A DNA stretch of 64,000 nucleotides, from the NCBI GenBank assembly GCA_019634165.1, contig JAHQVT010000005.1:62001-126000 (forward strand), in the 5' to 3' direction. A program made the position numbers and the translations under genes. Under the pieces are notes generated by a model, which saw nothing but the letters and a program-made list of their open reading frames with translations, searched no databases and was not told the origin of the DNA. This stretch comes from Rhodospirillales bacterium (lineage in GTDB: Bacteria; Pseudomonadota; Alphaproteobacteria; Rhodospirillales; Thalassospiraceae). Shown one piece after another: positions 1-8,530 of this stretch. Position 1 is the stretch's first letter; every line of letters starts with the position of its first letter.

Positions 1-439
1 TTGTCTGTTCGAACAGCGCGATGTTCTGTTTGTTCATTTCTTCAAATTGACCAAACGGGAAAATGCCATGCATGCTGCCTTGCATGTATTCGCGCATCTG
101 TTCCTGATTATGGCCAAAGGCGCTCATAGCTTGTTCAAGGTAGCTTGGAACCAAACCCTGAAGGCTGTCGCCGTAAAAGCCGATCAATTGGCGCAGGAAG
201 TTAATCGGCAGAAGGTTCTGCCCTTTGTTTTCTTCCTCGACAATGATCTGGGTCAGAACCGGGCGGGTAATGTCTTCGCCCGATTTCGCATCATAGACCA
301 CAAAGTCGGTATTCTCTTTGACCATCTGTGAAAGGTGATCAAGCGTTACATACGAACTGGTTGCCGTATTATAGAGGCGTCGGTTCGCATATTTCTTGAT
401 AACGATGCGGTCTTGATCATCTGATTTCTTGTTGGTCAT
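1..439 (-). CDS. phaR: PHA synthesis repressor PhaR (3' end beyond window)
   Basis: Transcriptional repressor that senses PHA granules and represses phasin and PHA-synthesis genes. The start codon is the complement of 437-439 and 146 codons are visible; the C-terminus lies outside the window. Residues about 11-70 contain the stretch IVIKKYANRRLYNT, the hallmark of the PHA/PHB accumulation regulator DNA-binding domain. It is followed by the PHB-binding region with LLPINFLRQLIGFYG and YLEQAMSAF. It is divergent from the PHA synthase genes, the usual alphaproteobacterial arrangement. The intergenic region has TGC-rich sites that fit autoregulation. Identification is firm; only the missing end is uncertain. 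Confidence 0.95.
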   Translation of the reverse strand, partial: MTNKKSDDQDRIVIKKYANRRLYNTATSSYVTLDHLSQMVKENTDFVVYDAKSGEDITRPVLTQIIVEEENKGQNLLPINFLRQLIGFYGDSLQGLVPSYLEQAMSAFGHNQEQMREYMQGSMHGIFPFGQFEEMNKQNIALFEQT

Positions 440-511
440 GGCTTGTTTCCTGCTTCCCTGTTTCCCGGACGTTTATCTGGCGAACGCGCTTGACGGTATT
501 AATCCGCCTGC

Positions 512-528
512 TTTGCGCGTGCACAAAA
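512..528. promoter_or_regulatory. Candidate PhaR-type TGC-rich operator in the phaR/phaC divergent region
   Basis: The sequence TTTGCGCGTGCACAAAA has TGC and GCA half sites separated by 4 bp and ends in CACAAAA, like the sites upstream of phaP. Further TGC/GCA-rich stretches follow at 549-557 and 667-680 (TTGCTAAGCAGCAA). PhaR is known to bind TGC-rich DNA. The spacing here is one base longer than in the phaP copies, so this is the weaker member of the set. Confidence 0.45.
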
Positions 529-767
529 TTCGGATTAAATTTCTATGTTGCGCAGCATTTTCCATTTTGCATTCGCTCAGACGACTAGGAGAGTGACGCG
601 ATTTTTCCAATGTGTCCAGTATTCAACGCGAAGTGCAGTGCGAAAAACAACTCAAGATACGACTTGTTGCTAAGCAGCAAGGGAATTCGTTTTCCCATGC
701 CAGACAACAATCTATAGTGTTGAGCAACAAGACGGCTTTTCATCAGGGAAGGAAAAAGGTGTCACGC

Positions 768-1631
768 ATGACCAACCAGACGGATGGCCCAAACCAATCA
801 GACCAATCAGATCACGACACGTCATCGCTTGATGATGATGAAAAACTTGAACAGCTTGCCACGCGGTTTCTCGCGTTATGGCGCGAACAGGTTGCCGCAA
901 CGGCCGATGGTGCACAGGCCGCCAGTGCGATTGGTCGGCTTTATGCATCCCTTGGGGCGGACACCACCCGAATGGGCGAAGGGTTCGAAGCATGGGGCAA
1001 CTTGATTGGTCAGATGGCAATGGGCCAGCAGCTTGGTGCTGGTGCCGTTTCTGGTGTTGGCGCTGGCGCAGTTCCCGGATTGGGGGATGGTGCTAATCCC
1101 TTTGCCGGGGCCGCCAATCCGGTCATGGCAATGATGGAACAAATGGCAAAGGCAGCACGTGATTTGCCCGCCACCCCGTTCCCCGGCATGCCGTTCCCGC
1201 CAAACATGGCCGGGATGGCGGGCATGAGCGGTACGGGCGAAGGTGCGGCAAAGGCGCCTGCAAAGACGCCTGAGAAGGATGCTTCATCGGCCAAGACACC
1301 GACTACGGATGCTGGCGCAAACGCGGATGCAAGCACGACCGCCGCCGTTGCAAAAGCAAAGCCACGTAAAACGACCACCAAAAAAACGACTGCAGCAAAA
1401 GAAGCCGCAAAGGGGCAGGGGAAAAATGATCAGTCCACCAAGACAAAAGCCGCTCCCGCCAAAAAGGGAAAGCCAAAAGCGGGCAGGGCCACGACCGCTT
1501 CCGATGCACATGGCAGTCGAGATGACGAGCTGGCTCAGCTCGCGCGCCGCATTGCCGATCTTTCTGAAACAATTGCTGCCCTGGAAGGCGGAACTGAAGG
1601 AGCAGGCGGCAAGCCTCCTAAAGGAAGCTGA
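768..1631 (+). CDS. Putative PHA synthase partner / granule-associated protein (PhaE/PhaM-like architecture)
   Basis: A 287-residue protein; the ATG at 768 is preceded by a purine-rich GGAAGGAAAAAGG ribosome binding site, which makes it a better start than the in-frame GTG at 612. Three parts are visible: an amphipathic helical N-terminus (about 25-135) rich in Ala, Met and Gly; a low-complexity Ala/Lys/Thr/Pro tail (about 155-245) resembling histone H1-like PHA granule proteins; and a short coiled-coil end (LARRIADLSETIAALE). The 3' end overlaps the start of phaC in another frame, implying translational coupling. By context it is probably an activating or granule/nucleoid-anchoring partner of the synthase. 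The family itself is not recognised from sequence, so function is inferred. Confidence 0.6.
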   Translation: MTNQTDGPNQSDQSDHDTSSLDDDEKLEQLATRFLALWREQVAATADGAQAASAIGRLYASLGADTTRMGEGFEAWGNLIGQMAMGQQLGAGAVSGVGAGAVPGLGDGANPFAGAANPVMAMMEQMAKAARDLPATPFPGMPFPPNMAGMAGMSGTGEGAAKAPAKTPEKDASSAKTPTTDAGANADASTTAAVAKAKPRKTTTKKTTAAKEAAKGQGKNDQSTKTKAAPAKKGKPKAGRATTASDAHGSRDDELAQLARRIADLSETIAALEGGTEGAGGKPPKGS

Positions 1632-2709
1632 AGCTTTTCATCCTGACGATGTTGCGCTGGCATTAGACCGTGTGGCCTTTGACCGCCACGCCGGTTTCCA
1701 TGATGGTGTGCGCTCCTATCAAAAGCATCCCTATCGCCGCCCCAAGGATGACGAACGCAAAGACATTCCCATCGTCTGGGAAGACGGTTCGACACGTGTT
1801 TATGACTATGGCCCGACCGCCCCGAAAAAGGATGACCATCCTGCGGGCATCGTTCTTTTGGTGCCATCGCTCGTGAACCGGGGCTATATCCTTGATCTCA
1901 ACGAAAAACGCAGTTTTGCCCGCTATCTGGCAAAATGTGGGTATCGGCCGTTGCTGGTTGAATGGGGCTATCCCGGATCGGATGAAGCCAACTTTGGTTT
2001 GGATGATTACATCGCCGGGCGGTTGGTCACTGTTCTGCAGGACGTTGCCGATATGAACGGCGGCCCGGTTCCGGTTGTTGGCTATTGCATGGGCGGGGTG
2101 CTTGCCCTTGCGGCAACACTTCTGGACCCGGCACAGGTTTCCAAACTTGTTTTACTGGCAACCCCGTGGGACTTCATGGTTGCTGGCCCAACCCAATCGC
2201 GCATTGCTGCGGCCTTTGCACCGTCCTTGCCCCATATGTTGGCAATCCATGACACCTTGCCGGTCGATGTGCTGCAAAGCCTGTTCGCCAGCCTTGATCC
2301 GTTCATGATTGGCGAAAAATTCCGGCGTTTTGAAAAAATGGCAACCGATTCAGCCAAGGCCCATGATTTTGTCGCCCTTGAAGATTGGCTGAATGATGGC
2401 GTGCCCTTGCCGCGCCGTGTCGCGGTTGATTGCCTGATTGGATGGTATGTTGAAAACCGCCCGGCCAAAGGCCAATGGCAGATTGACGGGATTGATATCA
2501 ATCCGGCTGATTTGTCCTGCCCGGTCTTGGCGGTGATCCCGGAAAATGACCGGATCGTGCCGCCAGAAAGTGCCAAGGCACTGTTTGATGCCTGCCCCGA
2601 AGATCTCCGCTCCGAACTACACCCGTCCGCTGGCCACATCGGCATGATGGTCGGATCGCGCGCGGAAAAATCCACCTGGGTTCCGGTTGTGGAGTGGTTG
2701 GGAAATTGA
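1522..2709 (+). CDS. phaC: Poly(3-hydroxyalkanoate) synthase, short PhaC type (alpha/beta hydrolase fold)
   Basis: Polymerises (R)-3-hydroxyacyl-CoA into PHA at the granule surface. From the ATG at 1522 the protein is 395 residues, much shorter than class I synthases (about 560-600) and nearer the class III catalytic subunit. The lipase-like box G-Y-C-M-G-G supplies nucleophile Cys189; Asp343 (PENDRIV) and His372 (SAGHIG) complete the triad. An N-terminal YQKHPYRRP motif is typical of this short group. The start is uncertain: ATGs at 1504 and 1510 and a TTG at 1573 share the frame, and all overlap the upstream partner gene. The class is inferred from length and from the coupled partner gene. 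Confidence 0.85.
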   Translation: MTSWLSSRAALPIFLKQLLPWKAELKEQAASLLKEAEAFHPDDVALALDRVAFDRHAGFHDGVRSYQKHPYRRPKDDERKDIPIVWEDGSTRVYDYGPTAPKKDDHPAGIVLLVPSLVNRGYILDLNEKRSFARYLAKCGYRPLLVEWGYPGSDEANFGLDDYIAGRLVTVLQDVADMNGGPVPVVGYCMGGVLALAATLLDPAQVSKLVLLATPWDFMVAGPTQSRIAAAFAPSLPHMLAIHDTLPVDVLQSLFASLDPFMIGEKFRRFEKMATDSAKAHDFVALEDWLNDGVPLPRRVAVDCLIGWYVENRPAKGQWQIDGIDINPADLSCPVLAVIPENDRIVPPESAKALFDACPEDLRSELHPSAGHIGMMVGSRAEKSTWVPVVEWLGN

Positions 2710-2712
2710 CCC

Positions 2713-3696
2713 TTAACGGGCTGTATCGCTTGCCAACTGCTCGGATTGCCGACCCCAGCGCAGGGTCAGCCGTGCCAGCAGGGCAATAATGATCAGGGTC
2801 AGGATCACCCGCCCGACCAAAACTACCCATATGTCCGCACCAAGGGCGAGCATGATCGCGGTATCCTCGATCAAGGAATGCGAAAGCGATAACCAGCTTA
2901 ACGACAAGAACAAGGTGCGCGGCGGGTAATTGTTCTTGCGCGCCTCATCAATGATCAGCGCTCCGCCAAATGTCAGGCCCAGCAACACGCCAATGGTCGT
3001 CACCGGCGCAACATCGCGCGACAGGCCCGACACCCGCAGGATCGGCGACAGTGCAAGCGTGAATTTGTCGGTAAGCCCGCTGACCTTCATCCCGTCAAGG
3101 ATCATTAAAAGCCCGGTAATCACGCCAAAGCTGACAATCAGCGACTTGACGGTTTGAAGGCTCCATTCCCACCATCCGGCAAGACCGGTTGCGGCCTCGC
3201 CAACTTCCCCGCCCGCCATCCACGAAAAATCAACCGGTTCAGACAACCATCCCGTCAGCCCGCTGATCCATGTCACCAGCGCGCCATAGCCAATGGCGGC
3301 TCCGATGCGCAGCGCCGTGGTGGCAATCAGGCTGGCCCCGGCCCGTTTGACAATGGCCTGCTCAACCGGAAGCCCATGGGCAAACAGCATCATCGCGCAC
3401 AGCGCACTTAGTTGTGCGGCCGTCATATCAAGATGCGCCGAAAGACCAATAAACGCGCCAACCGCGCCATACATGCTGACCAACGCACAGGTGGCCCAGA
3501 TCAGTCCCGCTTCGGGCGGAAGACCTATCAACGCCATGACCGGGGTCAGAAGATCAGATGCAACTTCGATCGCGCCGAATTCTTCGGCAATACGGACAAT
3601 GATCATAACCGGCAGCATCACCTTCATCAGGGTAACGAACAGTTGCTGGCTTCGGTTGATCACATCAAAGATATAGCGTCGCAGGGCTCTCATCAT
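2713..3696 (-). CDS. Nucleoside-recognition (Gate) domain membrane protein
   Basis: A 327-residue polytopic inner-membrane protein with about eight hydrophobic segments. The two halves show the Gly-rich Gate-domain pattern (for example MLPVMIIVRIAEEFGAI and FGVITGLLMILDGMKVSG). Gate proteins are related to concentrative nucleoside transporters and to SpmA/SpmB; the substrate of this one cannot be read from sequence. It converges on phaC with only 3 bp between stop codons and is divergent from the Lrp-type regulator at 3949, which could control it. The start ATG is the complement of 3694-3696. Confidence 0.75.
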   Translation of the reverse strand: MMRALRRYIFDVINRSQQLFVTLMKVMLPVMIIVRIAEEFGAIEVASDLLTPVMALIGLPPEAGLIWATCALVSMYGAVGAFIGLSAHLDMTAAQLSALCAMMLFAHGLPVEQAIVKRAGASLIATTALRIGAAIGYGALVTWISGLTGWLSEPVDFSWMAGGEVGEAATGLAGWWEWSLQTVKSLIVSFGVITGLLMILDGMKVSGLTDKFTLALSPILRVSGLSRDVAPVTTIGVLLGLTFGGALIIDEARKNNYPPRTLFLSLSWLSLSHSLIEDTAIMLALGADIWVVLVGRVILTLIIIALLARLTLRWGRQSEQLASDTAR

Positions 3697-3948
3697 GGGG
3701 CGTTCTATCCATTCGGTGTTTTCGGCATTTGGGGCGTCGGTGCTTAAGCAGGCATCTGTGAGGCAAATGCGTTCGATTGTCTATCAGATGGTTTTAATTG
3801 GGTGTCAGTTGGTTTTCGTTGGTGGGCGAGGGTGATGTAACGCAGCAGATCATGCCATGGCTCAAACTTTGTTGGGCGGCGAATTTGCGTAAATGATCAC
3901 AATATGGCAGCGTTGTTTGGCTAAAATGCGCTTTGGAGTTGCGTTGAC

Positions 3949-4410
3949 ATGGCTGACTTGGACCCGATCGATACAAAAATCCTGCGGTTGTTGCAGGATA
4001 ACGCCGATATTCCCAATGCCGAACTGGCCGACAAAATTGGCCTGTCCCCCTCGGCTTGTTTACGTCGGGTGGCAAAGTTACGTGATACCGGGGTCATTCG
4101 CAAAACAGTCGCCGTGATCGACCCGGCCCATATCGGGCGTCCATTAAGTGCGGTGATTAATCTGGAATTTCATCGCCATGGCAATCGGTATCGTCAGGAC
4201 TTTATCCGCAAGGCAGGTGCACTTGATGCTGTGCGCCAATGTTATGTGGTAACCGGCGAAGTCACCGGGGTTCTGGTTTTACATATGCGCGACATGACAG
4301 AATACACCGAACTATGCGAGACGCTCTTTGATGTAGATGACAACATCGTATGGTACCGGACCTATATTGTGACAGAAGTCCTAAAAGACGATCCAGGGGT
4401 TGCGATCTGA
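3949..4410 (+). CDS. Lrp/AsnC family transcriptional regulator
   Basis: A 153-residue regulator of full family length. The N-terminal helix-turn-helix (about 3-60) contains DTKILRLLQDNADIPNAELA followed by GLSPSACLRRVAKL, the recognition-helix pattern of AsnC/Lrp proteins. The C-terminal RAM ligand-binding domain (about 65-145) contains the GEVTGVLVLHMRDM core. It lies between the Gate-domain transporter (divergent) and phaA (downstream, 244 bp away), so local control of an amino-acid-linked transporter is plausible. The effector is unknown. Confidence 0.9.
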   Translation: MADLDPIDTKILRLLQDNADIPNAELADKIGLSPSACLRRVAKLRDTGVIRKTVAVIDPAHIGRPLSAVINLEFHRHGNRYRQDFIRKAGALDAVRQCYVVTGEVTGVLVLHMRDMTEYTELCETLFDVDDNIVWYRTYIVTEVLKDDPGVAI

Positions 4411-4552
4411 GCGTGATAAGCACACACTCATAGGTAAGGCCTTTTCAAAAGACCCCAATCTGGTCGTGTGTGGTTTGGCTTTGGGATTGTGTCTTTCGAT
4501 ACGCAGGGTGAAAGCCTGTCCGAAAGTGGTACGTATCAAAGCTTGGATTTTT

Positions 4553-4566
4553 GTTGCGGTGCGATA
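4553..4566. promoter_or_regulatory. Weak PhaR-like half-site pair upstream of phaA
   Basis: GTTGCGGTGCGATA contains TGC-N3-GCG, the same arrangement as the phaB upstream site (TGC-ACT-GCG). It is about 90 bp before the phaA start. Degenerate and short, so low confidence taken alone. Confidence 0.3.
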
Positions 4567-4654
4567 AGATCATCCGCGGACCATCTCAAGGCACAGTGAA
4601 AAACATCGTTGCCCGGTCCGGGGAAAACGTAATCAAGATTAATCGGAGGGTTTC

Positions 4655-5827
4655 ATGACCGACGTCGTAATTGTAGGTGCAGCACGTACACCAATCGGCG
4701 CTTTCAGCGGCACACTGGCCAACACGGCCGCAAGTGATCTGGGCGCAACTGCCATCAAGGCTGCATTGGAGCGCGCAGGCGTAGAAGGTGATGCGGTTGA
4801 TGAAGTGATCCTCGGTCAGGTTCTGACAGGTGGTCAGGGGCAAAACCCCGCCCGTCAGGCTGCCATCGGTGCGGGCATTTCCGACCGGGCAACTGCGTTT
4901 CTGATCAATCAGGTTTGTGGTTCGGGCTTGCGCACGGTCGCCCTTGCGGCTCAGCAGATTATGACCGGTGATGCAAACATCGTGGTTGCCGGCGGTCAGG
5001 AAAACATGTCGCTTTCGACCCATGTCGCACACCTGCGAAACGGTCATAAGATGGGCGATGTCAAATTCATCGACAGCATGATCAAGGATGGTCTGTGGTG
5101 TGCCTTTAACGGCTATCACATGGGCAATACGGCTGAAAATATCGCCAATAAATGGGGTATTTCACGCGAAGAGCAGGATGCATTCGCTGTTGCCTCCCAG
5201 AATAAAGCCGAAGCAGCGCAGAAATCTGGCCGTTTCAATGACGAGATTGCCGCTGTCACCATTCCAAACCGCAAAGGCGATATCGTCTTTGATGCGGATG
5301 AATATCCACGCCACGGCGCATCTGTCGAAGGCATGGCAAAACTCCGCCCGGCTTTCGATAAAGAAGGCACGGTTACCGCTGGTAACGCATCGGGCATCAA
5401 TGATGGTGCTGCTGCCCTTATTGTCATGTCTGCTGCCGAGGCGGCCAAACGTGGTCTGACCCCGCTTGCAACGATCAAAAGCTGGGCAACGGTTGGTGTT
5501 GATCCGGCAATCATGGGCTCTGGCCCGATCCCGGCCTCGAAAAAGGCGCTTGAAAAAGCAGGCTGGTCGGCCTCTGACCTTGACCTGATCGAAGCGAACG
5601 AAGCCTTTGCCGCACAGGCAATTGCAGTTAACCGCGACATGGGCTGGGATACCGATAAGGTCAATGTGAATGGTGGCGCGATTGCACTGGGCCATCCGAT
5701 TGGCGCATCGGGCGCGCGTGTCTTCACGACCCTGCTCTATGAAATGCAGAAACGCGACGCGAAAAAAGGCCTCGCGACGCTCTGCATTGGTGGTGGAATG
5801 GGTGTTGCGCTGTGCGTCGAACGCTAA
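4655..5827 (+). CDS. phaA: Acetyl-CoA C-acetyltransferase (beta-ketothiolase)
   Basis: Condenses two acetyl-CoA to acetoacetyl-CoA, the first step of PHB synthesis. The protein is 390 residues, standard for biosynthetic thiolases. Visible catalytic residues are Cys88 in [11 protein letters not shown], His347 in GHPIGASGA, and Cys377 in LCIGGGMG. It is preceded by the ribosome binding site CGGAGGG at good spacing. A strong terminator at 5859-5890 separates it from phaB, so the two genes are neighbours but probably not one strong operon. Assignment to PHB synthesis rather than fatty-acid oxidation rests on the phaB, phaC and phaR neighbours. Confidence 0.95.
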   Translation: MTDVVIVGAARTPIGAFSGTLANTAASDLGATAIKAALERAGVEGDAVDEVILGQVLTGGQGQNPARQAAIGAGISDRATAFLINQVCGSGLRTVALAAQQIMTGDANIVVAGGQENMSLSTHVAHLRNGHKMGDVKFIDSMIKDGLWCAFNGYHMGNTAENIANKWGISREEQDAFAVASQNKAEAAQKSGRFNDEIAAVTIPNRKGDIVFDADEYPRHGASVEGMAKLRPAFDKEGTVTAGNASGINDGAAALIVMSAAEAAKRGLTPLATIKSWATVGVDPAIMGSGPIPASKKALEKAGWSASDLDLIEANEAFAAQAIAVNRDMGWDTDKVNVNGGAIALGHPIGASGARVFTTLLYEMQKRDAKKGLATLCIGGGMGVALCVER

Positions 5828-5858
5828 TCAGCGACATCCAATTGAATTTCTAAGCGTG

Positions 5859-5890
5859 CGGGGCGTCCTCTTAAGGGGATGCCCCGTTTG
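5859..5890 (+). terminator. Rho-independent terminator after phaA
   Basis: A 12-bp stem (CGGGGCGTCCTC paired with GGGGATGCCCCG, allowing G-T pairs) closes a TTAA loop and is followed by a short T run. Confidence 0.75.
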
Positions 5891-5905
5891 CTTTGGTGCA
5901 GTTTA

Positions 5906-5923
5906 TTTTGCACTGCGACGAAA
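5906..5923. promoter_or_regulatory. Candidate PhaR operator upstream of phaB
   Basis: TTTTGCACTGCGACGAAA differs from the phaP upstream copies mainly in the second half (GCGAC for GCACA). It sits 154 bp before the phaB start, just after the phaA terminator, so it would act on a separate phaB promoter. Confidence 0.5.
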
Positions 5924-5962
5924 GACTAAACCGCTTGGCTGACATAGATCATGGAGAAGTAA

Positions 5963-6006
5963 TAAAGTTACGTATATAAGTCTGTTTATGGATTAAAGTT
6001 ACGTAT
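5963..6006. repeat. 13-bp direct repeat in the phaB promoter region
   Basis: TAAAGTTACGTAT occurs exactly at 5963-5975 and again at 5994-6006, 31 bp apart, close to three turns of DNA. The spacer is AT-rich. This looks like a pair of regulator sites or an activator array ahead of phaB (start 6077). Confidence 0.6.
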
Positions 6007-6076
6007 GTCGTAGAAGGGCACACGACGGAGATCACTAAGATGCAATGCTTGATGAACGAAGTTTAGGGAGGCGACC

Positions 6077-6799
6077 ATGACAAAAACAGCACTGGTAACA
6101 GGTGGTACACGCGGGATCGGCAAGGCTATCAGCCTGTCGCTTAAGGCTGCGGGTTATACTGTTGTTGCGAACTATGCTGGCAATGATGAGGCCGCAAAGG
6201 CCTTCACCGAGCAAACCGGTATTGCTGCCTATAAATGGAGCGTCGCGGACCCTGATGCATGTGCCAGCGGCATTGCCAAGGTCGAAGCCGAAGTCGGCCC
6301 GATTGACATCCTGATCAACAATGCTGGCATCACCCGCGATGGTTTCATGCATAAAATGGAAACCGAACAGTGGAATGCCGTGATTGAGACCAATCTCAGC
6401 TCGCTTTTCTATATGACCAAGCCGGTTCTTGAAGGCATGCGGGCCCGTGGTTTCGGCCGTGTGGTCAATATCTCCTCGATCAATGGTCAGGCCGGTCAGT
6501 TTGGCCAGACCAACTATTCGGCGGCCAAGGCTGGCGTACATGGTTTCACCAAGGCGCTTGCACAGGAAGTTGCCCGCAAGGGTGTCACGGTCAACACCAT
6601 CGCACCGGGCTATATCAACACTGATATGGTCGCAGCCGTGCCGGAAAAAGTCCTTGAAGGCATCATCGCCAAAATCCCGGTCGGACGATTGGGCGAGGCC
6701 GACGAAATCGCACAGGCGATCTTGTATCTCTGCGGACCAAATTCCGGCTTCATCACCGGTTCCTGCCTGTCGATCAATGGCGGCCAGCATATGTTCTGA
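6077..6799 (+). CDS. phaB: Acetoacetyl-CoA reductase
   Basis: NADPH-dependent short-chain dehydrogenase that reduces acetoacetyl-CoA to (R)-3-hydroxybutyryl-CoA for PhaC. At 240 residues it has the usual length. The Rossmann motif TGGTRGIG (8-15), the NNAG motif (81-84) and the catalytic Tyr147-x3-Lys151 (NYSAAKAG) are all present. The C-terminal FITGSCLSINGGQHMF is the PhaB/FabG ending; QHM is typical of PhaB rather than FabG. The ribosome binding site GGGAGGCGACC precedes the ATG. It is followed by a terminator at 6831-6866. Confidence 0.95.
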   Translation: MTKTALVTGGTRGIGKAISLSLKAAGYTVVANYAGNDEAAKAFTEQTGIAAYKWSVADPDACASGIAKVEAEVGPIDILINNAGITRDGFMHKMETEQWNAVIETNLSSLFYMTKPVLEGMRARGFGRVVNISSINGQAGQFGQTNYSAAKAGVHGFTKALAQEVARKGVTVNTIAPGYINTDMVAAVPEKVLEGIIAKIPVGRLGEADEIAQAILYLCGPNSGFITGSCLSINGGQHMF

Positions 6800-6830
6800 T
6801 GCTCCCGCAAGCGTTTTAGCCTTTAAAGAG

Positions 6831-6866
6831 AAAACGTCCCGCAACTCGGTGGGGCGTTTTTCTTTT
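6831..6866 (+). terminator. Rho-independent terminator after phaB
   Basis: AAAACGTCCC pairs with GGGGCGTTTT (one G-T pair) across a 10-nt loop and runs into TTTCTTTT. Confidence 0.8.
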
Positions 6867-7084
6867 GAAAGTCTCTTAGGAAGTGTTTGGGCGTTTTAGG
6901 AACTATCGCTTTTACGTTGTTCTATCCATTCTCAGAGCTGTGAGGCGCAAAGAATGGCCCCATAATACGTGCTGGGTTGTAATTTCTCATAATATTGCCG
7001 GATAGAGATGTTGGAAGGGGGAGGTAAACTGTTCTATAACCGGGATCAGTTCCGCAAGATTTACCATCGGAAAGCGCGATAAAT

Positions 7085-8524
7085 ATGCGAGAGAATACAG
7101 TAATCAAGCCCATCATTATGTGTGGAGGCTCTGGCACACGGCTTTGGCCGCTTTCACGGAAAGCGTTCCCAAAACAATTCATACCCCTTTATCAGGGTAA
7201 GTCGTTGTTTGAGATGACTGTGGATCGCGTGTCAACACTTGGTGATGTTCTTGCTGTGAGCGGCGATGACTATAGATTCTTTGTTCAGGAAATCGCAGAG
7301 AAATCGAGCGTCCAACTGACGCAAATTCTTGAGCCGTGCGGCAAGGATACAGCACCTGCAATGGCACTAGCAGCCGCCTTTTCTGGCGATGGCAATGACT
7401 TGCTTTTGTATTGTCCAGCAGACCATTTTATTCCAGATTCTGACCAGTTTAGTTCTATGGTATTGGATGCAGCGGATTTGGCCAATGATGGCTGGATCGT
7501 AACGTTTGGTGTTCAACCAAATGGCCCAAGCACCGCCTATGGCTATATCGAAACTGGTGACGTCATTCGGGGGGATGCGAATAAATCGGTGCGTTTCCAT
7601 GAAAAGCCGGATGCACAAACGGCTTTGGAATTTCTATCATCGGGAAAGTTTCTTTGGAATTCTGGTATCTTTCTGATCAAGCGCTCGGTGCTGCTTACGG
7701 CGCTAAAACAGTTTGAACCCACCATTTACGAGACCTGCAAGTTGGCGATGGAACATGCCAAGCAGGATGGGGCGTTCTGGCGGCCCGGGGATGAGTTTGA
7801 GTGCGTGAGCAAGAAAAGCATTGATTATGCGGTCATGGAACATGCTCCGAACATTGCAGTCCTACCGTTTCGCGGCACTTGGAGTGATGTGGGAAGTTGG
7901 GATGCAATGTTCTCTCTAAGCGATCTGGATGATGATCGATGTGGAAAGCTTGGTGTCACAGAAAATATCAAAACGATTGATTCGAAAAATACTTTGATAC
8001 ATGCATCGGATCGTCGGTTTGTGTTGACGATCGGAACGCAGGATTTGGTGATCATTGATACTCCGGACGCGCTGTTGGTTAGTTCAATTGATCAAGTTGA
8101 ACAGGTTAAAAAGGCTGTTGCTGAACTTGATGCTGTGGGACGAAACGAAGTTCTTGAACATCGCCGGGTGGCCCGCCCATGGGGGGCGTATGACAGCATA
8201 GACCACAGTGATCGTTTTCAGGTAAAGCGTATCACGGTTAAACCGGGGGCGCGGCTCTCCTTGCAAAGGCATAAGTATAGAGCCGAGCACTGGATTGTCG
8301 TTAAGGGAACAGCACTGGTTACGCGGGATGGCGAAGAATTTATGCTGGGGGAAAATGAGTCAACGTACATTCCTCTTGGTGCTATGCATCGAATGGAAAA
8401 CCCTGGGAAAATTCCGCTTGAACTGATTGAGGTTCAATCAGGAAGCTATTTAGGCGAAGACGATATAGAGCGTTTCGATGACGAGTACGGACGCAAGACG
8501 CATAAAAATGAAGAATTGGGATAG
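7085..8524 (+). CDS. manC: Mannose-1-phosphate guanylyltransferase / mannose-6-phosphate isomerase
   Basis: Bifunctional type II enzyme making GDP-mannose. The N-terminal nucleotidyltransferase domain (about 8-290) carries IIMCGGSGTRLWPLSRKAFPKQ-like signature residues (positions 10-31) and the FHEKPD sugar-phosphate motif. The C-terminal cupin isomerase domain (about 330-470) has the RPWG and HKYRAEHWIVV stretches with metal-binding His and Glu. At 479 residues it is full length. It is the first gene of manC-gmd-fcl, with 6-bp and 3-bp gaps to the next genes, so the three form one operon. By eye it is less GC-rich than the pha genes. Confidence 0.93.
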   Translation: MRENTVIKPIIMCGGSGTRLWPLSRKAFPKQFIPLYQGKSLFEMTVDRVSTLGDVLAVSGDDYRFFVQEIAEKSSVQLTQILEPCGKDTAPAMALAAAFSGDGNDLLLYCPADHFIPDSDQFSSMVLDAADLANDGWIVTFGVQPNGPSTAYGYIETGDVIRGDANKSVRFHEKPDAQTALEFLSSGKFLWNSGIFLIKRSVLLTALKQFEPTIYETCKLAMEHAKQDGAFWRPGDEFECVSKKSIDYAVMEHAPNIAVLPFRGTWSDVGSWDAMFSLSDLDDDRCGKLGVTENIKTIDSKNTLIHASDRRFVLTIGTQDLVIIDTPDALLVSSIDQVEQVKKAVAELDAVGRNEVLEHRRVARPWGAYDSIDHSDRFQVKRITVKPGARLSLQRHKYRAEHWIVVKGTALVTRDGEEFMLGENESTYIPLGAMHRMENPGKIPLELIEVQSGSYLGEDDIERFDDEYGRKTHKNEELG

Positions 8525-8530
8525 CTGAAG

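Noticed and set aside
1243..1521. In-frame 5' extension of phaC
   Set aside because: The translation is Arg/Pro-rich and overlaps the coherent C-terminal half of the partner gene; the PhaC-like sequence begins near the ATG at 1522 or later.
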